From Desulfosporosinus acidiphilus SJ4 (GTDB taxonomy: Bacteria; Bacillota; Desulfitobacteriia; Desulfitobacteriales; Desulfitobacteriaceae): DNA of 64,000 nucleotides. Below the pieces are notes generated by a model, which ran no database searches, was not told where the DNA came from, and saw nothing but the letters and a program-made list of their open reading frames with translations. A program made the position numbers and the translations under genes. Shown piece by piece: positions 1 through 8,152 of this stretch (positions are counted from its first letter, which is position 1; each line of letters begins with the position of its first letter). The stretch is taken from contig NC_018068.1 of assembly GCF_000255115.2 (NCBI RefSeq), positions 3,877,977-3,941,976 of the forward strand. Reading direction: 5' to 3'.

Positions 1-670
1 ACCCGTCCCGCAAGACCTCAAATTCGACTTCTTTCCAGCCGGCGACGCTTCGCTCGACTAAAATCTGGCCTATAAGACTTGCCTGCAGTCCGCTTTGAGC
101 AACTTGTTCCAGCTCCTCATTACTTTCGACAATTCCGCCTCCGGTTCCCCCCAGTGTGAAAGCGGGCCGCACGATCAAAGGATAACCCGTTTGCCCGGCA
201 AACTCCAGAGCATCCTCGATGTTATCGACAATTTTGCTCTCCGGGATGGGTTCACCCAAACGCTGCATCAAGCCTCGGAAACTTTCCCGGTCTTCAGCCT
301 GATCGATGCTCTGCAAGGAGGTTCCCATCAACGTGGTACCGCAGCGTTCCAAAACTCCGCGTTTAGCCAGTTGGTAAGCCAAGTTAAGGCCCGTTTGCCC
401 GCCCATGGTCGGAATTAAACCGTCAGGTCTCTCACGTTCAATAATACGCTCTACAGATTCTACAGTTAAAGGTTCGATGTAAATTCGATCGGCCGTTTCC
501 CGATCCGTCATAATCGTTGCCGGATTGGAATTTACCAGGATAACCTCAATTCCCTCTTCCCGTATTGCCCGGCAGGCCTGGGTCCCGGCATAATCAAACT
601 CTGCCGCCTGCCCAATAATAATGGGGCCTGAGCCAATGACCAGAACCTTTTTCCATTCTTTCTTGGGCAT
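1..670 (-). CDS. carB: Carbamoyl-phosphate synthase large subunit, N-terminal part (runs off window)
   Basis: The first 223 codons are visible; the rest lies outside the window. CarB makes carbamoyl phosphate from bicarbonate, ATP and ammonia delivered by CarA. The start [20 protein letters not shown], the FDYAGTQ segment (about residues 25-31), [10 protein letters not shown] (48-56) and the ATP-grasp glycine-rich loop FTLGGTGGG (171-179) are classical CarB features. The ATG directly follows the carA stop codon (TAA then ATG) and has a Shine-Dalgarno AAGGGGAGA inside the end of carA, so the two subunits are translationally linked. It is the last visible gene of the pyr operon. Confidence 0.97.
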   Translation of the reverse strand, partial: MPKKEWKKVLVIGSGPIIIGQAAEFDYAGTQACRAIREEGIEVILVNSNPATIMTDRETADRIYIEPLTVESVERIIERERPDGLIPTMGGQTGLNLAYQLAKRGVLERCGTTLMGTSLQSIDQAEDRESFRGLMQRLGEPIPESKIVDNIEDALEFAGQTGYPLIVRPAFTLGGTGGGIVESNEELEQVAQSGLQASLIGQILVERSVAGWKEVEFEVLRDG

Positions 671-1822
671 TTACATTCTCCCCTTTCTTGGGCAATTTCT
701 TGCCACCAATTCTGTGAAACGCTGGAAAATCTCCTCATTTTCTTCCGGGCCGGGAGCTCCTTCCGGATGAAACTGAACTGACAGAACAGGATACGTTTCA
801 TGCTCCATTCCCTCTACCGTTCCGTCGTTAAGATTCCTCATCGTGACTTCAAAACCGGTTCCTTTTAAAGAATCATCGATAACGGCATAACCGTGATTTT
901 GTGATGTCATCGTAGCCTTACCTGTTCGGAGATCAAGAACAGGGTGATTTCCTCCGCGATGCCCATAGGGAAGTTTGTAAGTCTCCCCGCCCGCTGCCAG
1001 AGCGAGAAGTTGGTGTCCCAGACAGATACCTAAAACAGGCAGTTTACTATACAATTGGCGGACTGTATCAACTATTTCCGGCAATTCACTGGGATCCCCG
1101 GGACCATTGCTTAAAACCATACCCCTTGGCTGCTGCCATAAGATTTCCTCTGCCGTTGATCCGGCTGGAAACACCATAATTCGATAGCCTCTCTGTTGAA
1201 GAGAGCGCAGAATATTTCGTTTAACCCCAAAATCAAAGACGGCTATTAAAGGGCCTGAGCCCGGTATTTCATAGACTTCTTTAACGGTTGAGCGATAAAC
1301 CCAATGTTCATCTTTACATAAAGTGCTAGTATGATTTAATTGACAGTTACTCAGATTCTCAGAGCTTTCTTTCCGCACCTGCCAATAATCTTTTCCCTCT
1401 TCCCAAGACTTAACTAAAACTCCCGACAAAGTGCCGAAGTCCCTTAGATAGCGGGTCAATGCCCTTGTATCAACACCTTTTAGTCCTTGTACACCATGCT
1501 GCTGGCAATATTCTTCCAATGCCCCCTCAGCATGCAGGCTTCCCTCTCCTTGAGAAAGCTCGCGAACAATCAGGCCTTGGAGACGAGTTTTGTCTGCTTC
1601 ATTTTCTTCATGATGCCAGCCGTAATTTCCAATTTGCGGCTGAGTTAGAACTAAGATTTGCCCGGCATAGGATAAATCCGTAATCATCTCCTGATAACCG
1701 CTCATGGATGTATTAAAAACTACTTCCCGTGCTGTCGGTGAGGAAGAATAGTTCTCCCACTCGCCAAACGCTTCCCCTGCAAAGGTCGTCCCATCCATAA
1801 AAACGAGATAAGCCACCTTCAA
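671..1822 (-). CDS. carA: Carbamoyl-phosphate synthase small (glutaminase) subunit
   Basis: CarA hydrolyses glutamine and passes ammonia to CarB. The C-terminal half is a class I glutamine amidotransferase: the nucleophile Cys sits in GICLGHQLLAL and the His/Glu pair in QFHPEG. The N-terminal half (TSMSGYQEMITDLSYAGQIL) is the CarA-specific domain. Length is about 383 residues, usual for the family. The start is uncertain among GTG, TTG and GTG codons just after a GAGAGGAA ribosome site; the TTG at 1822, giving MKVAYLVFMDG, fits the family N-terminus best. A 20-bp sequence is directly repeated in the short leader between pyrC and carA. Confidence 0.95.
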   Translation of the reverse strand: MKVAYLVFMDGTTFAGEAFGEWENYSSSPTAREVVFNTSMSGYQEMITDLSYAGQILVLTQPQIGNYGWHHEENEADKTRLQGLIVRELSQGEGSLHAEGALEEYCQQHGVQGLKGVDTRALTRYLRDFGTLSGVLVKSWEEGKDYWQVRKESSENLSNCQLNHTSTLCKDEHWVYRSTVKEVYEIPGSGPLIAVFDFGVKRNILRSLQQRGYRIMVFPAGSTAEEILWQQPRGMVLSNGPGDPSELPEIVDTVRQLYSKLPVLGICLGHQLLALAAGGETYKLPYGHRGGNHPVLDLRTGKATMTSQNHGYAVIDDSLKGTGFEVTMRNLNDGTVEGMEHETYPVLSVQFHPEGAPGPEENEEIFQRFTELVARNCPRKGRM

Positions 1823-1832
1823 CACTTCCTCT

Positions 1833-1875
1833 CAAATACTCTCTTTACTTTTCTTCAAACACTCTCTTTACTTTC
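1833..1875. repeat. Two-copy direct repeat in the pyrC-carA spacer
   Basis: The sequence CAAAYACTCTCTTTACTTTY occurs at 1833-1852 and again at 1856-1875, differing at two positions, with a 23-bp period. It fills most of the spacer between the pyrC stop codon and the carA ribosome site. It looks like a local tandem duplication of leader sequence. No hairpin is formed and no function is evident. Confidence 0.7.
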
Positions 1876-3186
1876 CTATAGAACCCTTCGATTTTCTTGT
1901 ACTAATCGTCCGCCGACCCAAACCATCACTGGAAAACCTTGAAGAGTCTGACCTAAAAACGGAGTATTGCGTGCTTTGGAAACCAAATTGCCAGGTTCGA
2001 TCACTTCTTGATAGGCAGGATCGAAGAGCACCATATCCGCAGCTGAGCCAGGCGTAAGCGTTCCTCCCTTTAACCCAAAGCGCTGGGCGGGCAAATAACT
2101 CCAAGCCTCGATGACCCGCTCCCAGGTAAGTTTTCCTGTCAGCACCAGGTGCTGGTACACAGCACTCAGCGCAGTTTCCAGACTTGCAATGCCAAAGGGT
2201 GCCTCGGCAAAGGGCCGGGCCTTTTCTGCCTGAGTATGCGGTGCATGGTCTGTGGCAATCATATCAATCGTCCCGTCACGAAGCCCGTCAATCAGGGCAG
2301 CGCGGTCTTCTTTTGAGGACAAGGGCGGATTTACTTTAAGTGAAGTATCCGTAAGATGAATGTCTTCATCACAGAAAATTAAGTGATGGGGATTAACTTC
2401 AGCACTGACATTGACGCCCCGTGCTTTGGCCCTGCGAATCAGATCCACACTCTCGGCAGTTGAAATGTGAGCCAGATGAAGTTTCCCGCCCGTTTCCTCA
2501 GCCAAGATCAAATCCCGAGAAACGATAACGCTTTCGGCACTGGCTGGGATTCCTTTGAGCCCCATTCGGCCCGCAGCTATTCCCCGGCGCATGAAACCGT
2601 CTCCCGCCAAATATTTATCTTCGCAATGGCTGATGATAGGCAGTCCTGTCAATTTCGCATATTCTAAGGCCAGCCTCATAACTTCCCCGTTTTGTATATT
2701 TTTCCCATCATCTGAGAAGGCCGCAACTCCGCCCTCTTTCATATCCGCCATTTCCACAAGTTCTTCACCTTGCATACCTTTGGTAACCGTTCCGATGGGC
2801 AGAACTTGGGCATAACCTGCTCGTACACCTTGCAGCCGTACAAATTCCGCCAAAGCCCGTTTATCAATTACCGGTTGGGTGTTAGCCATAGCTAAGATTG
2901 TTGTGAATCCTCCCCGAACAGCCGCGCGGGAACCGCTTAAAATATCCTCTTTGTCCTCCTGCCCAGGTTCACGCAAATGGGTATGAACGTCAATTAATCC
3001 CGGAAAAAGGAACTTGCCTTCCCCGTTAATCGTCTCAATGGTTTCTTCCTGAGCTTGAGAGTGAACCTCTTCTTCGCTCATGGTGGAAGCCATCGCTAAG
3101 ATTTTACCCTCTTTAACAAGTACACTTTGAGGACTCGATAGTTTCTGACCGGGATCAACAACCCAGACATCTTTAAGCAACAACAT
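1876..3186 (-). CDS. pyrC: Dihydroorotase (type I)
   Basis: PyrC cyclises carbamoyl-aspartate to dihydroorotate. The metal-binding DVHTHLREPG motif is near residues 60-70, and the DHAPHT motif (about residue 305) supplies a catalytic Asp and His. Length 436 residues is typical of the class I bacterial enzyme. The ATG at 3186 is chosen because GGAGGG lies 7 bases upstream. This start lies within the last 14 bases of pyrB, which supports translational coupling in the operon. Confidence 0.96.
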   Translation of the reverse strand: MLLLKDVWVVDPGQKLSSPQSVLVKEGKILAMASTMSEEEVHSQAQEETIETINGEGKFLFPGLIDVHTHLREPGQEDKEDILSGSRAAVRGGFTTILAMANTQPVIDKRALAEFVRLQGVRAGYAQVLPIGTVTKGMQGEELVEMADMKEGGVAAFSDDGKNIQNGEVMRLALEYAKLTGLPIISHCEDKYLAGDGFMRRGIAAGRMGLKGIPASAESVIVSRDLILAEETGGKLHLAHISTAESVDLIRRAKARGVNVSAEVNPHHLIFCDEDIHLTDTSLKVNPPLSSKEDRAALIDGLRDGTIDMIATDHAPHTQAEKARPFAEAPFGIASLETALSAVYQHLVLTGKLTWERVIEAWSYLPAQRFGLKGGTLTPGSAADMVLFDPAYQEVIEPGNLVSKARNTPFLGQTLQGFPVMVWVGGRLVQENRRVL

Positions 3187-4108
3187 TTGCAGACCCTCCA
3201 ATCAGTAGGTAAATTAAAGCCATGCGAATGGCTACACCGTTGGTAACTTGGCGTTCAATTAAAGCCTGAGCGCTGTCTGCCACCTCATCGGAAATTTCCA
3301 CGCCCCGGTTCATGGGTCCCGGATGCATAATGACACTTTCCTTCCCTGTTTTCTTCAAACGCTCGGTTGTCAAGCCATAAAGATGACTGTATTCCCTCAG
3401 ACTGGGAAACAGTCCGCTTTTTTGACGTTCCAATTGTAAACGCAGGGCCATGACCACATCGGCACCCGGCAAAACACTGTCGAGATCATGGGTCACCTTT
3501 ACTCCCAGTCCCCTCATCTCCTCAGGCGCCAACGTGGGGGGACCCACCAATGTTACATTGACTCCCAGCTTTTGAAGACCCCAGGCATTGCTCCTGGCCA
3601 CGCGGGAATGCAAAACATCCCCCACGATGACCACATTTTTTCCCTTTAAATCTCCCAGTTTTTCTTCCATCGTGAAAATATCCAACAAGGCTTGAGTTGG
3701 ATGTTCATGCTGACCGTCTCCGGCATTAATAACTCCCGCCTCTAAAATATCCGCCAGAAAACCGGCCGAACCGGAACTGGAATGTCTGATAATGACTAAA
3801 TCCGCCCGCATCGCTTGAATCGTTTTGGCGGTATCATATAAACTTTCCCCTTTGCTCACACTGCTTTGAGCCACGGCAATACTCGTTGTATCCGCTCCTA
3901 AGACTTTGGCCGCCATTTCGAAGGATGTTCTGGTCCTCGTGCTGGCCTCATAAAATAGATTGACGACAGATTTGCCTTTAAGGGTTGGTAGCTTCTTGAT
4001 AGGACGCATTAAAATTCCTTTCATTACTTTCGCCGTCTGTAAGATTTGGCGAATTTCTTCCACGTCCATCTCTTCTAATCCAAGAACGTCTTTACGCTGC
4101 AATTTCAT
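3173..4108 (-). CDS. pyrB: Aspartate carbamoyltransferase catalytic chain
   Basis: PyrB condenses carbamoyl phosphate with aspartate, the committed pyrimidine step. The carbamoyl-phosphate loop STRTRTSFE is near residue 56, the HPTQALLD motif near 138, and HPGPMNRG near 265. At 311 residues it is a normal catalytic chain. No regulatory pyrI follows, as in Bacillus-type operons. The ATG at 4108 follows AGGAGGG by 5-6 bases. The gene is preceded by a PyrR-type attenuator (4199-4295), so it should be turned down when uridine nucleotides are plentiful. Confidence 0.97.
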   Translation of the reverse strand: MKLQRKDVLGLEEMDVEEIRQILQTAKVMKGILMRPIKKLPTLKGKSVVNLFYEASTRTRTSFEMAAKVLGADTTSIAVAQSSVSKGESLYDTAKTIQAMRADLVIIRHSSSGSAGFLADILEAGVINAGDGQHEHPTQALLDIFTMEEKLGDLKGKNVVIVGDVLHSRVARSNAWGLQKLGVNVTLVGPPTLAPEEMRGLGVKVTHDLDSVLPGADVVMALRLQLERQKSGLFPSLREYSHLYGLTTERLKKTGKESVIMHPGPMNRGVEISDEVADSAQALIERQVTNGVAIRMALIYLLIGGSANVVA

Positions 4109-4198
4109 CGTAACCCTCCTAATCATTCTGTCCCTTCATTTGTATACCCTGCACTGCAACTTCTATTCAGAGTGAAGTTTATACTCTCTGATTGTAAT

Positions 4199-4231
4199 AA
4201 AAAATCCTCTCCCAAGAAGGGAGAGGATTAA
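4199..4231 (-). terminator. Attenuator terminator between pyrR and pyrB
   Basis: On the minus strand a 10-bp stem (ATCCTCTCCC / GGGAGAGGAT, bases 4204-4228) is followed by TTTTTTATT. It lies downstream of a PyrR-type binding loop and upstream of pyrB, the arrangement of a PyrR transcription attenuator. Confidence 0.88.
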
Positions 4232-4261
4232 AATTAGGCATAGCCAAAAAACCCCGCTCGC

Positions 4262-4295
4262 CCCTTGACCATCTCTCTGGATGGCATTTAAAGGG
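4262..4295 (-). promoter_or_regulatory. PyrR-binding loop (anti-antiterminator) upstream of pyrB
   Basis: The minus strand reads TTTAAATGCC then ATCCAGAGAGATGG. The stem with a CCAGAGAGR-type loop resembles the PyrR RNA site of Bacillus pyr leaders. PyrR bound with UMP would stabilise it, free the downstream terminator and stop transcription before pyrB. The motif match and position are visible; the binding is inferred. Confidence 0.75.
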
Positions 4296-4313
4296 ATACG
4301 TCACTATGAATTA

Positions 4314-4916
<603 letters not shown>

Positions 4917-4926
4917 TCAGACTGAC

Positions 4927-4960
4927 AAATAAATAAGACTGTCCCTCATAGCAGACAGCC
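4927..4960 (-). terminator. Attenuator terminator upstream of pyrR
   Basis: The minus strand has GGCTGTC and GACAGTC around a 10-base loop, followed by TTATTTATTT. The upstream arm also pairs in a competing antiterminator (GCAGAC with GTCTGC), so the two folds exclude each other. Confidence 0.8.
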
Positions 4961-4987
4961 CTTTCCTACTTCCGTCTGCCTTCCCAA

Positions 4988-5013
4988 GCCTCACAGGACT
5001 TCATTTAAAGGCC
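4988..5013 (-). promoter_or_regulatory. PyrR-binding loop upstream of pyrR
   Basis: The minus strand reads TTTAAATGAAGTCCTGTGAG and then GCTT. The core AGTCCTGTGAGGCT matches the published PyrR consensus ARUCCNGNGAGGYU exactly. It lies just after the operon promoter and ahead of mutually exclusive antiterminator and terminator stems. Confidence 0.88.
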
Positions 5014-5028
5014 ATTTAACTTTCCTTA

Positions 5029-5057
5029 AGTTTACTTTAGCTTAGCCCAAATGTCAA
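5029..5057 (-). promoter_or_regulatory. Sigma-A promoter of the pyr operon
   Basis: A perfect -35 TTGACA (5052-5057) and a -10 TAAACT (5029-5034, 4 of 6 consensus bases) are separated by 17 bases. The -35 overlaps the stop codon of rluD. The predicted transcript starts around 5022 and runs straight into the first PyrR loop. Confidence 0.78.
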
Positions 5058-6028
5058 TCCTTCCTTAATTTCTTAAGAAAATCCGCAAAGACTTCGGGGA
5101 CAGCAGTGTCAAACCTCATCCATTCCCCGCTTCGTGGATGCTTAAACCCTAAATGGGCCGCATGAAGCAGTTGGCCTTTTAGTCCAAATCTATTTTTCGA
5201 GGGGCCGTAGACCGGGTCCCCCACGATGGGATGCTTAAGATAATTCATATGAACTCGAATTTGGTGGGTTCTCCCTGTCTCGAGATGGACTTCCAGATAA
5301 GTTGCATCTTTATAACGTTCCAGGACTTTGTAATGAGTTACAGCTGTTTTAGAATGATGCATGACAACAGCCATCCGCTTGCGGTCCGAGGGATCACGCC
5401 CAATTGGGGCATTTACCGTACCTGAAGGTTCATGAATCACACCGTGGGCCACAGCTAAATAAAACCGTTCCATACTATGTTCTTTTAGTTGAGCAGCTAA
5501 GCTCTGATGAGCTTCATCATTCTTAGCCACGACCAAAATCCCCGATGTATCCTTGTCAATGCGATGAACAATTCCCGGACGCAAGACCCCATTAATACCT
5601 GAGAGATTACGGCAGTGGAATAATAACGCATTGACGAGAGTTCCTGTCCAAGCACCGGGAGCGGGATGCACTACCATACCTTGCGGTTTGTTGACAACTA
5701 AGACATCGTCATCCTCGTAGAGAATATCCAGAGGAATATTTTCAGGTTCAGCTGCTGCCGGTCGAGGAATGGGAATTGTCGCTTCGATTCTGTCACCCTT
5801 GCGAATTTTATAATTTCCCTTTTTGCTCAGCCCATTTACTTTGATACATTCTTTGGCAATGAGGTCTTGCACAAAAGACCTGCTCTTTCCCAGAACATTA
5901 GTAACCCCGACATCCAGCCTGAGTCCTTCGGATAATTCAAATTCTAAGGTTTCCGCTTCATTTATGGCTTCATTGATTTCTTCATCAATTTCATCATTCA
6001 CTTGTTCTGATTCGAAAACTTTTTCCAC
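5054..6028 (-). CDS. rluD: Ribosomal large-subunit pseudouridine synthase, RluD family
   Basis: RluD-type enzymes convert uridines in 23S rRNA to pseudouridine. An S4 RNA-binding domain spans about residues 35-95 (RLDVGV...KSRSFVQDLI), followed by the catalytic domain with HRIDKDTSG, whose Asp is the active-site residue, and ETGRTHQIRVH. The GTG at 6028 is chosen because GGGGAG lies 5 bases upstream; a longer reading would translate the heptamer repeat. Length is 324 residues. The first 30 residues are unusually acidic (EQVNDEIDEEINEA). It follows lspA, as in many Firmicutes. Confidence 0.93.
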   Translation of the reverse strand: MEKVFESEQVNDEIDEEINEAINEAETLEFELSEGLRLDVGVTNVLGKSRSFVQDLIAKECIKVNGLSKKGNYKIRKGDRIEATIPIPRPAAAEPENIPLDILYEDDDVLVVNKPQGMVVHPAPGAWTGTLVNALLFHCRNLSGINGVLRPGIVHRIDKDTSGILVVAKNDEAHQSLAAQLKEHSMERFYLAVAHGVIHEPSGTVNAPIGRDPSDRKRMAVVMHHSKTAVTHYKVLERYKDATYLEVHLETGRTHQIRVHMNYLKHPIVGDPVYGPSKNRFGLKGQLLHAAHLGFKHPRSGEWMRFDTAVPEVFADFLKKLRKD

Positions 6029-6038
6029 GTCTACTCCC

Positions 6039-6073
6039 CAAATTCCAAATTCCAAATTCCAAATTCCAAATTC
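6039..6073. repeat. Five perfect copies of a 7-bp tandem repeat before rluD
   Basis: GAATTTG (minus strand) is repeated five times without error. The repeat directly adjoins the rluD Shine-Dalgarno sequence GGGGAG, so a change in copy number would change the spacing of upstream signals but not the reading frame of the chosen GTG start. Confidence 0.9.
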
Positions 6074-6144
6074 TATCTTGCAAAACAGCGTTATTCCGCA
6101 ATAAGTCAGGACCTTCGTTAATGACCTAGAACTCCTTAGAGCGA

Positions 6145-6684
6145 TTATTCCTGAGTACTGCTGGCGTTAAGCTCCTTTTCCACATCTTTGTGATCTTTTT
6201 CTTCCCAATATAACTTAAGCATAAGCAGGCCAACTCCAACAACGATCATACTGTCGGCAAAGTTAAAAACATAGGGCCAAATTTGAAAGTCAATATAATC
6301 CACAACTCGGCCAATAAACAAACGATCATATAAATTTCCCAGGGCTCCTCCCCCAATCATCCCAATCGCTAAGCGCAGAAGCACTTCTTTTTTTGGAATG
6401 CGAAATTGTCCATAAATCACCCCGCCTACGACAACCAGGGCGGTAACAACAAAAACCCAGGTCCGACCAGCCATTAAGCCAAAGGCCGCTCCTGGGTTGA
6501 GAACATAGGTGATATGGAATATCTTAGGGATGACCTTCAGTGATTCACCCGGTACAAAGTTCTTCTGAATTAACACTTTTAACAAGCGATCAACGATCCA
6601 TACGCCAATCATGGCAAGCCAGACTAACAAGCGTTTAACCTCCCTGTTTTTTCTCATCTTAACACAGGGCTCAAGGGAGAGCAA
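6145..6684 (-). CDS. lspA: Lipoprotein signal peptidase (signal peptidase II)
   Basis: LspA is an integral membrane aspartyl protease that removes signal peptides from prolipoproteins. Four hydrophobic segments are visible. The two catalytic Asp residues lie in GNLYDRL and FNFADSMIV. The TTG at 6684, with AAGGA 7 bases upstream, gives 179 residues; an internal ATG (MRKNREVKRL) would shorten it by nine. The charged tail EEKDHKDVEKELN is cytoplasmic. It sits between a DksA/TraR-family gene and rluD. Confidence 0.94.
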   Translation of the reverse strand: MLSLEPCVKMRKNREVKRLLVWLAMIGVWIVDRLLKVLIQKNFVPGESLKVIPKIFHITYVLNPGAAFGLMAGRTWVFVVTALVVVGGVIYGQFRIPKKEVLLRLAIGMIGGGALGNLYDRLFIGRVVDYIDFQIWPYVFNFADSMIVVGVGLLMLKLYWEEKDHKDVEKELNASSTQE

Positions 6685-6716
6685 ATGTAATTCCTTAGCT
6701 CTTGCTTTGTTGCCTT

Positions 6717-7391
6717 TTAAGTGCGTCCATGATCTTCGCTGTAATGAATTGTATTATTTCGGTCTAACCGTTCCCGTCCGGTCTCAAACGTTTCTATAAA
6801 TTCCACGGCACCTATGGTTTCATCTGAATCCTCATACAACTGATTGGGATCTGAAATATCTCGATTGGTCCCAAGATCCTGAAGCGAATCTGACGTCCCG
6901 TAGCGTGCCACAGCCTGCCAGGCATCTTCACCATCGAACTCTACCCGGTCTGTGCCATCATTAAACGTTCGCGAAAAGGGTCGGTTTAGAATTTCATCTT
7001 CAACAGGCTGACGATGCAGGGAATGCTGCTCCTCTTTCTCTTCTTCACGACTGCATCGTGTACAGACAGTAGTATAGGGCATTAGCTCAAGACGTTCATA
7101 GGGAATCTCTTGGCCGCAGGATTCACAAATCCCGTACTTACCTTCTTCAAAACGCGCTAAAGCTGCATCAATGGCTTCCATCCTGTGCACAGAACGGTCA
7201 TGGTAGGCCACATCCTGTGAACGCTGATATACTTCAGTAGCAATATCTGCCGGATGATTATCGGCCACTGACAGCTCACCTAAAGACTCTCTCATATCTC
7301 CGTTAAGGAATTCCGTCGCAGACTCTGCTAAACTTTGCTTTTCGGCTCGTAAGGTTTCAATCAATTTTATATAATGAGATTTATTATCCAT
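6717..7391 (-). CDS. DksA/TraR-type C4 zinc-finger protein, YteA family
   Basis: The centre carries a four-cysteine zinc finger, CESCGQ then CTRC 18 residues later (about residues 96-120), preceded by a helical region and RFEEGKYGICESCG, the hallmark of TraR/DksA proteins. The long acidic tail is seen in the Bacillus YteA type. DksA relatives act at the RNA polymerase secondary channel, but the role of the YteA group is not settled. The ATG at 7391 is chosen because GGAAGGGG lies 6 bases upstream; the reading frame stays open further upstream but lacks a ribosome site. Length is 224 residues. Confidence 0.88.
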   Translation of the reverse strand: MDNKSHYIKLIETLRAEKQSLAESATEFLNGDMRESLGELSVADNHPADIATEVYQRSQDVAYHDRSVHRMEAIDAALARFEEGKYGICESCGQEIPYERLELMPYTTVCTRCSREEEKEEQHSLHRQPVEDEILNRPFSRTFNDGTDRVEFDGEDAWQAVARYGTSDSLQDLGTNRDISDPNQLYEDSDETIGAVEFIETFETGRERLDRNNTIHYSEDHGRT

Positions 7392-7650
7392 CTCGCTTCC
7401 CCTTCCTAATAATTTTAATTCTTGTGTAAATTTACCTCCTCGCAAAAATGATCCTCCAAATGACCAGTTTATTATTGGCAAATAAACTGAGTTTATAATT
7501 ATTGAGGTGACAATAGTGTTCCCTGGTGAATGACTCTTTACACGAGAAACTTTTTCAATATCCTCTTCAATTTCTTCTTTGATTTAAGCGTTTCTTGCTG
7601 AAAATTAGTATAAATTTTGTTAATTAGAAGTACTAGCTGGGTAAAGTTAA

Positions 7651-8152
7651 ATGAACTATAATTATGAGTATGAGAACAATTCGGATAATCTAATAAATTC
7701 CATGCAAATAATAGAGGTGGCACAACAAAAAATGAATATAATTATTGAAAAAGCTAAAGATAATAATTTAACTTGCAAAATAGAAAATAGTAATAGTGAA
7801 TTTATATATGCATATTCCAAGTATAAACCTAAGGATAAAATTAGTTTATCAAATCTTAATTTTAACAGTAATGAAAACTTAATCTTATTAGGGTTAGGAT
7901 TGGGATATGAGCTAGAATACTTGGCAAAAAATACAAATAATTACATCTACGTTATTGAGCCAGATAAAGAATTTTATAATATAATTTTGAGTTCAAATGA
8001 ATTAAATTCTGTTTTGAAAATCAAAAATATCAAATTTTTGTTTGGAGATGAGTATAAAAAACTAACGCTTTCGGACTATGAAATCGTCAATAACAAAAAT
8101 ATTACTTGCTATAATAGTCATTTCTATATTGAAGTACTTAATTATCTAAGTA
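7651..8152 (+). pseudogene. 5' part of an IS-disrupted glycosyltransferase gene
   Basis: This AT-rich fragment encodes 167 residues with a glycine-rich Rossmann-like segment LILLGLGLGYELEYL followed by YVIEPD (about residues 70-95), as in DUF115-like or methyltransferase-like N-terminal modules of surface glycosylation proteins. Translation now ends at a TGA at 8161-8163, two codons into the IS. Removing 8153-9804 (the IS and one 6-bp target copy) joins it in frame to the fragment at 9805, giving one 561-residue protein. It is the only plus-strand host gene, and its base composition is clearly lower in GC than its neighbours, suggesting acquisition by transfer. Confidence 0.9.
8147..8152. repeat. 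Target-site duplication, left copy
   Basis: TAAGTA immediately outside the left IS end; the identical TAAGTA lies at 9799-9804 immediately outside the right end. Confidence 0.88.
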
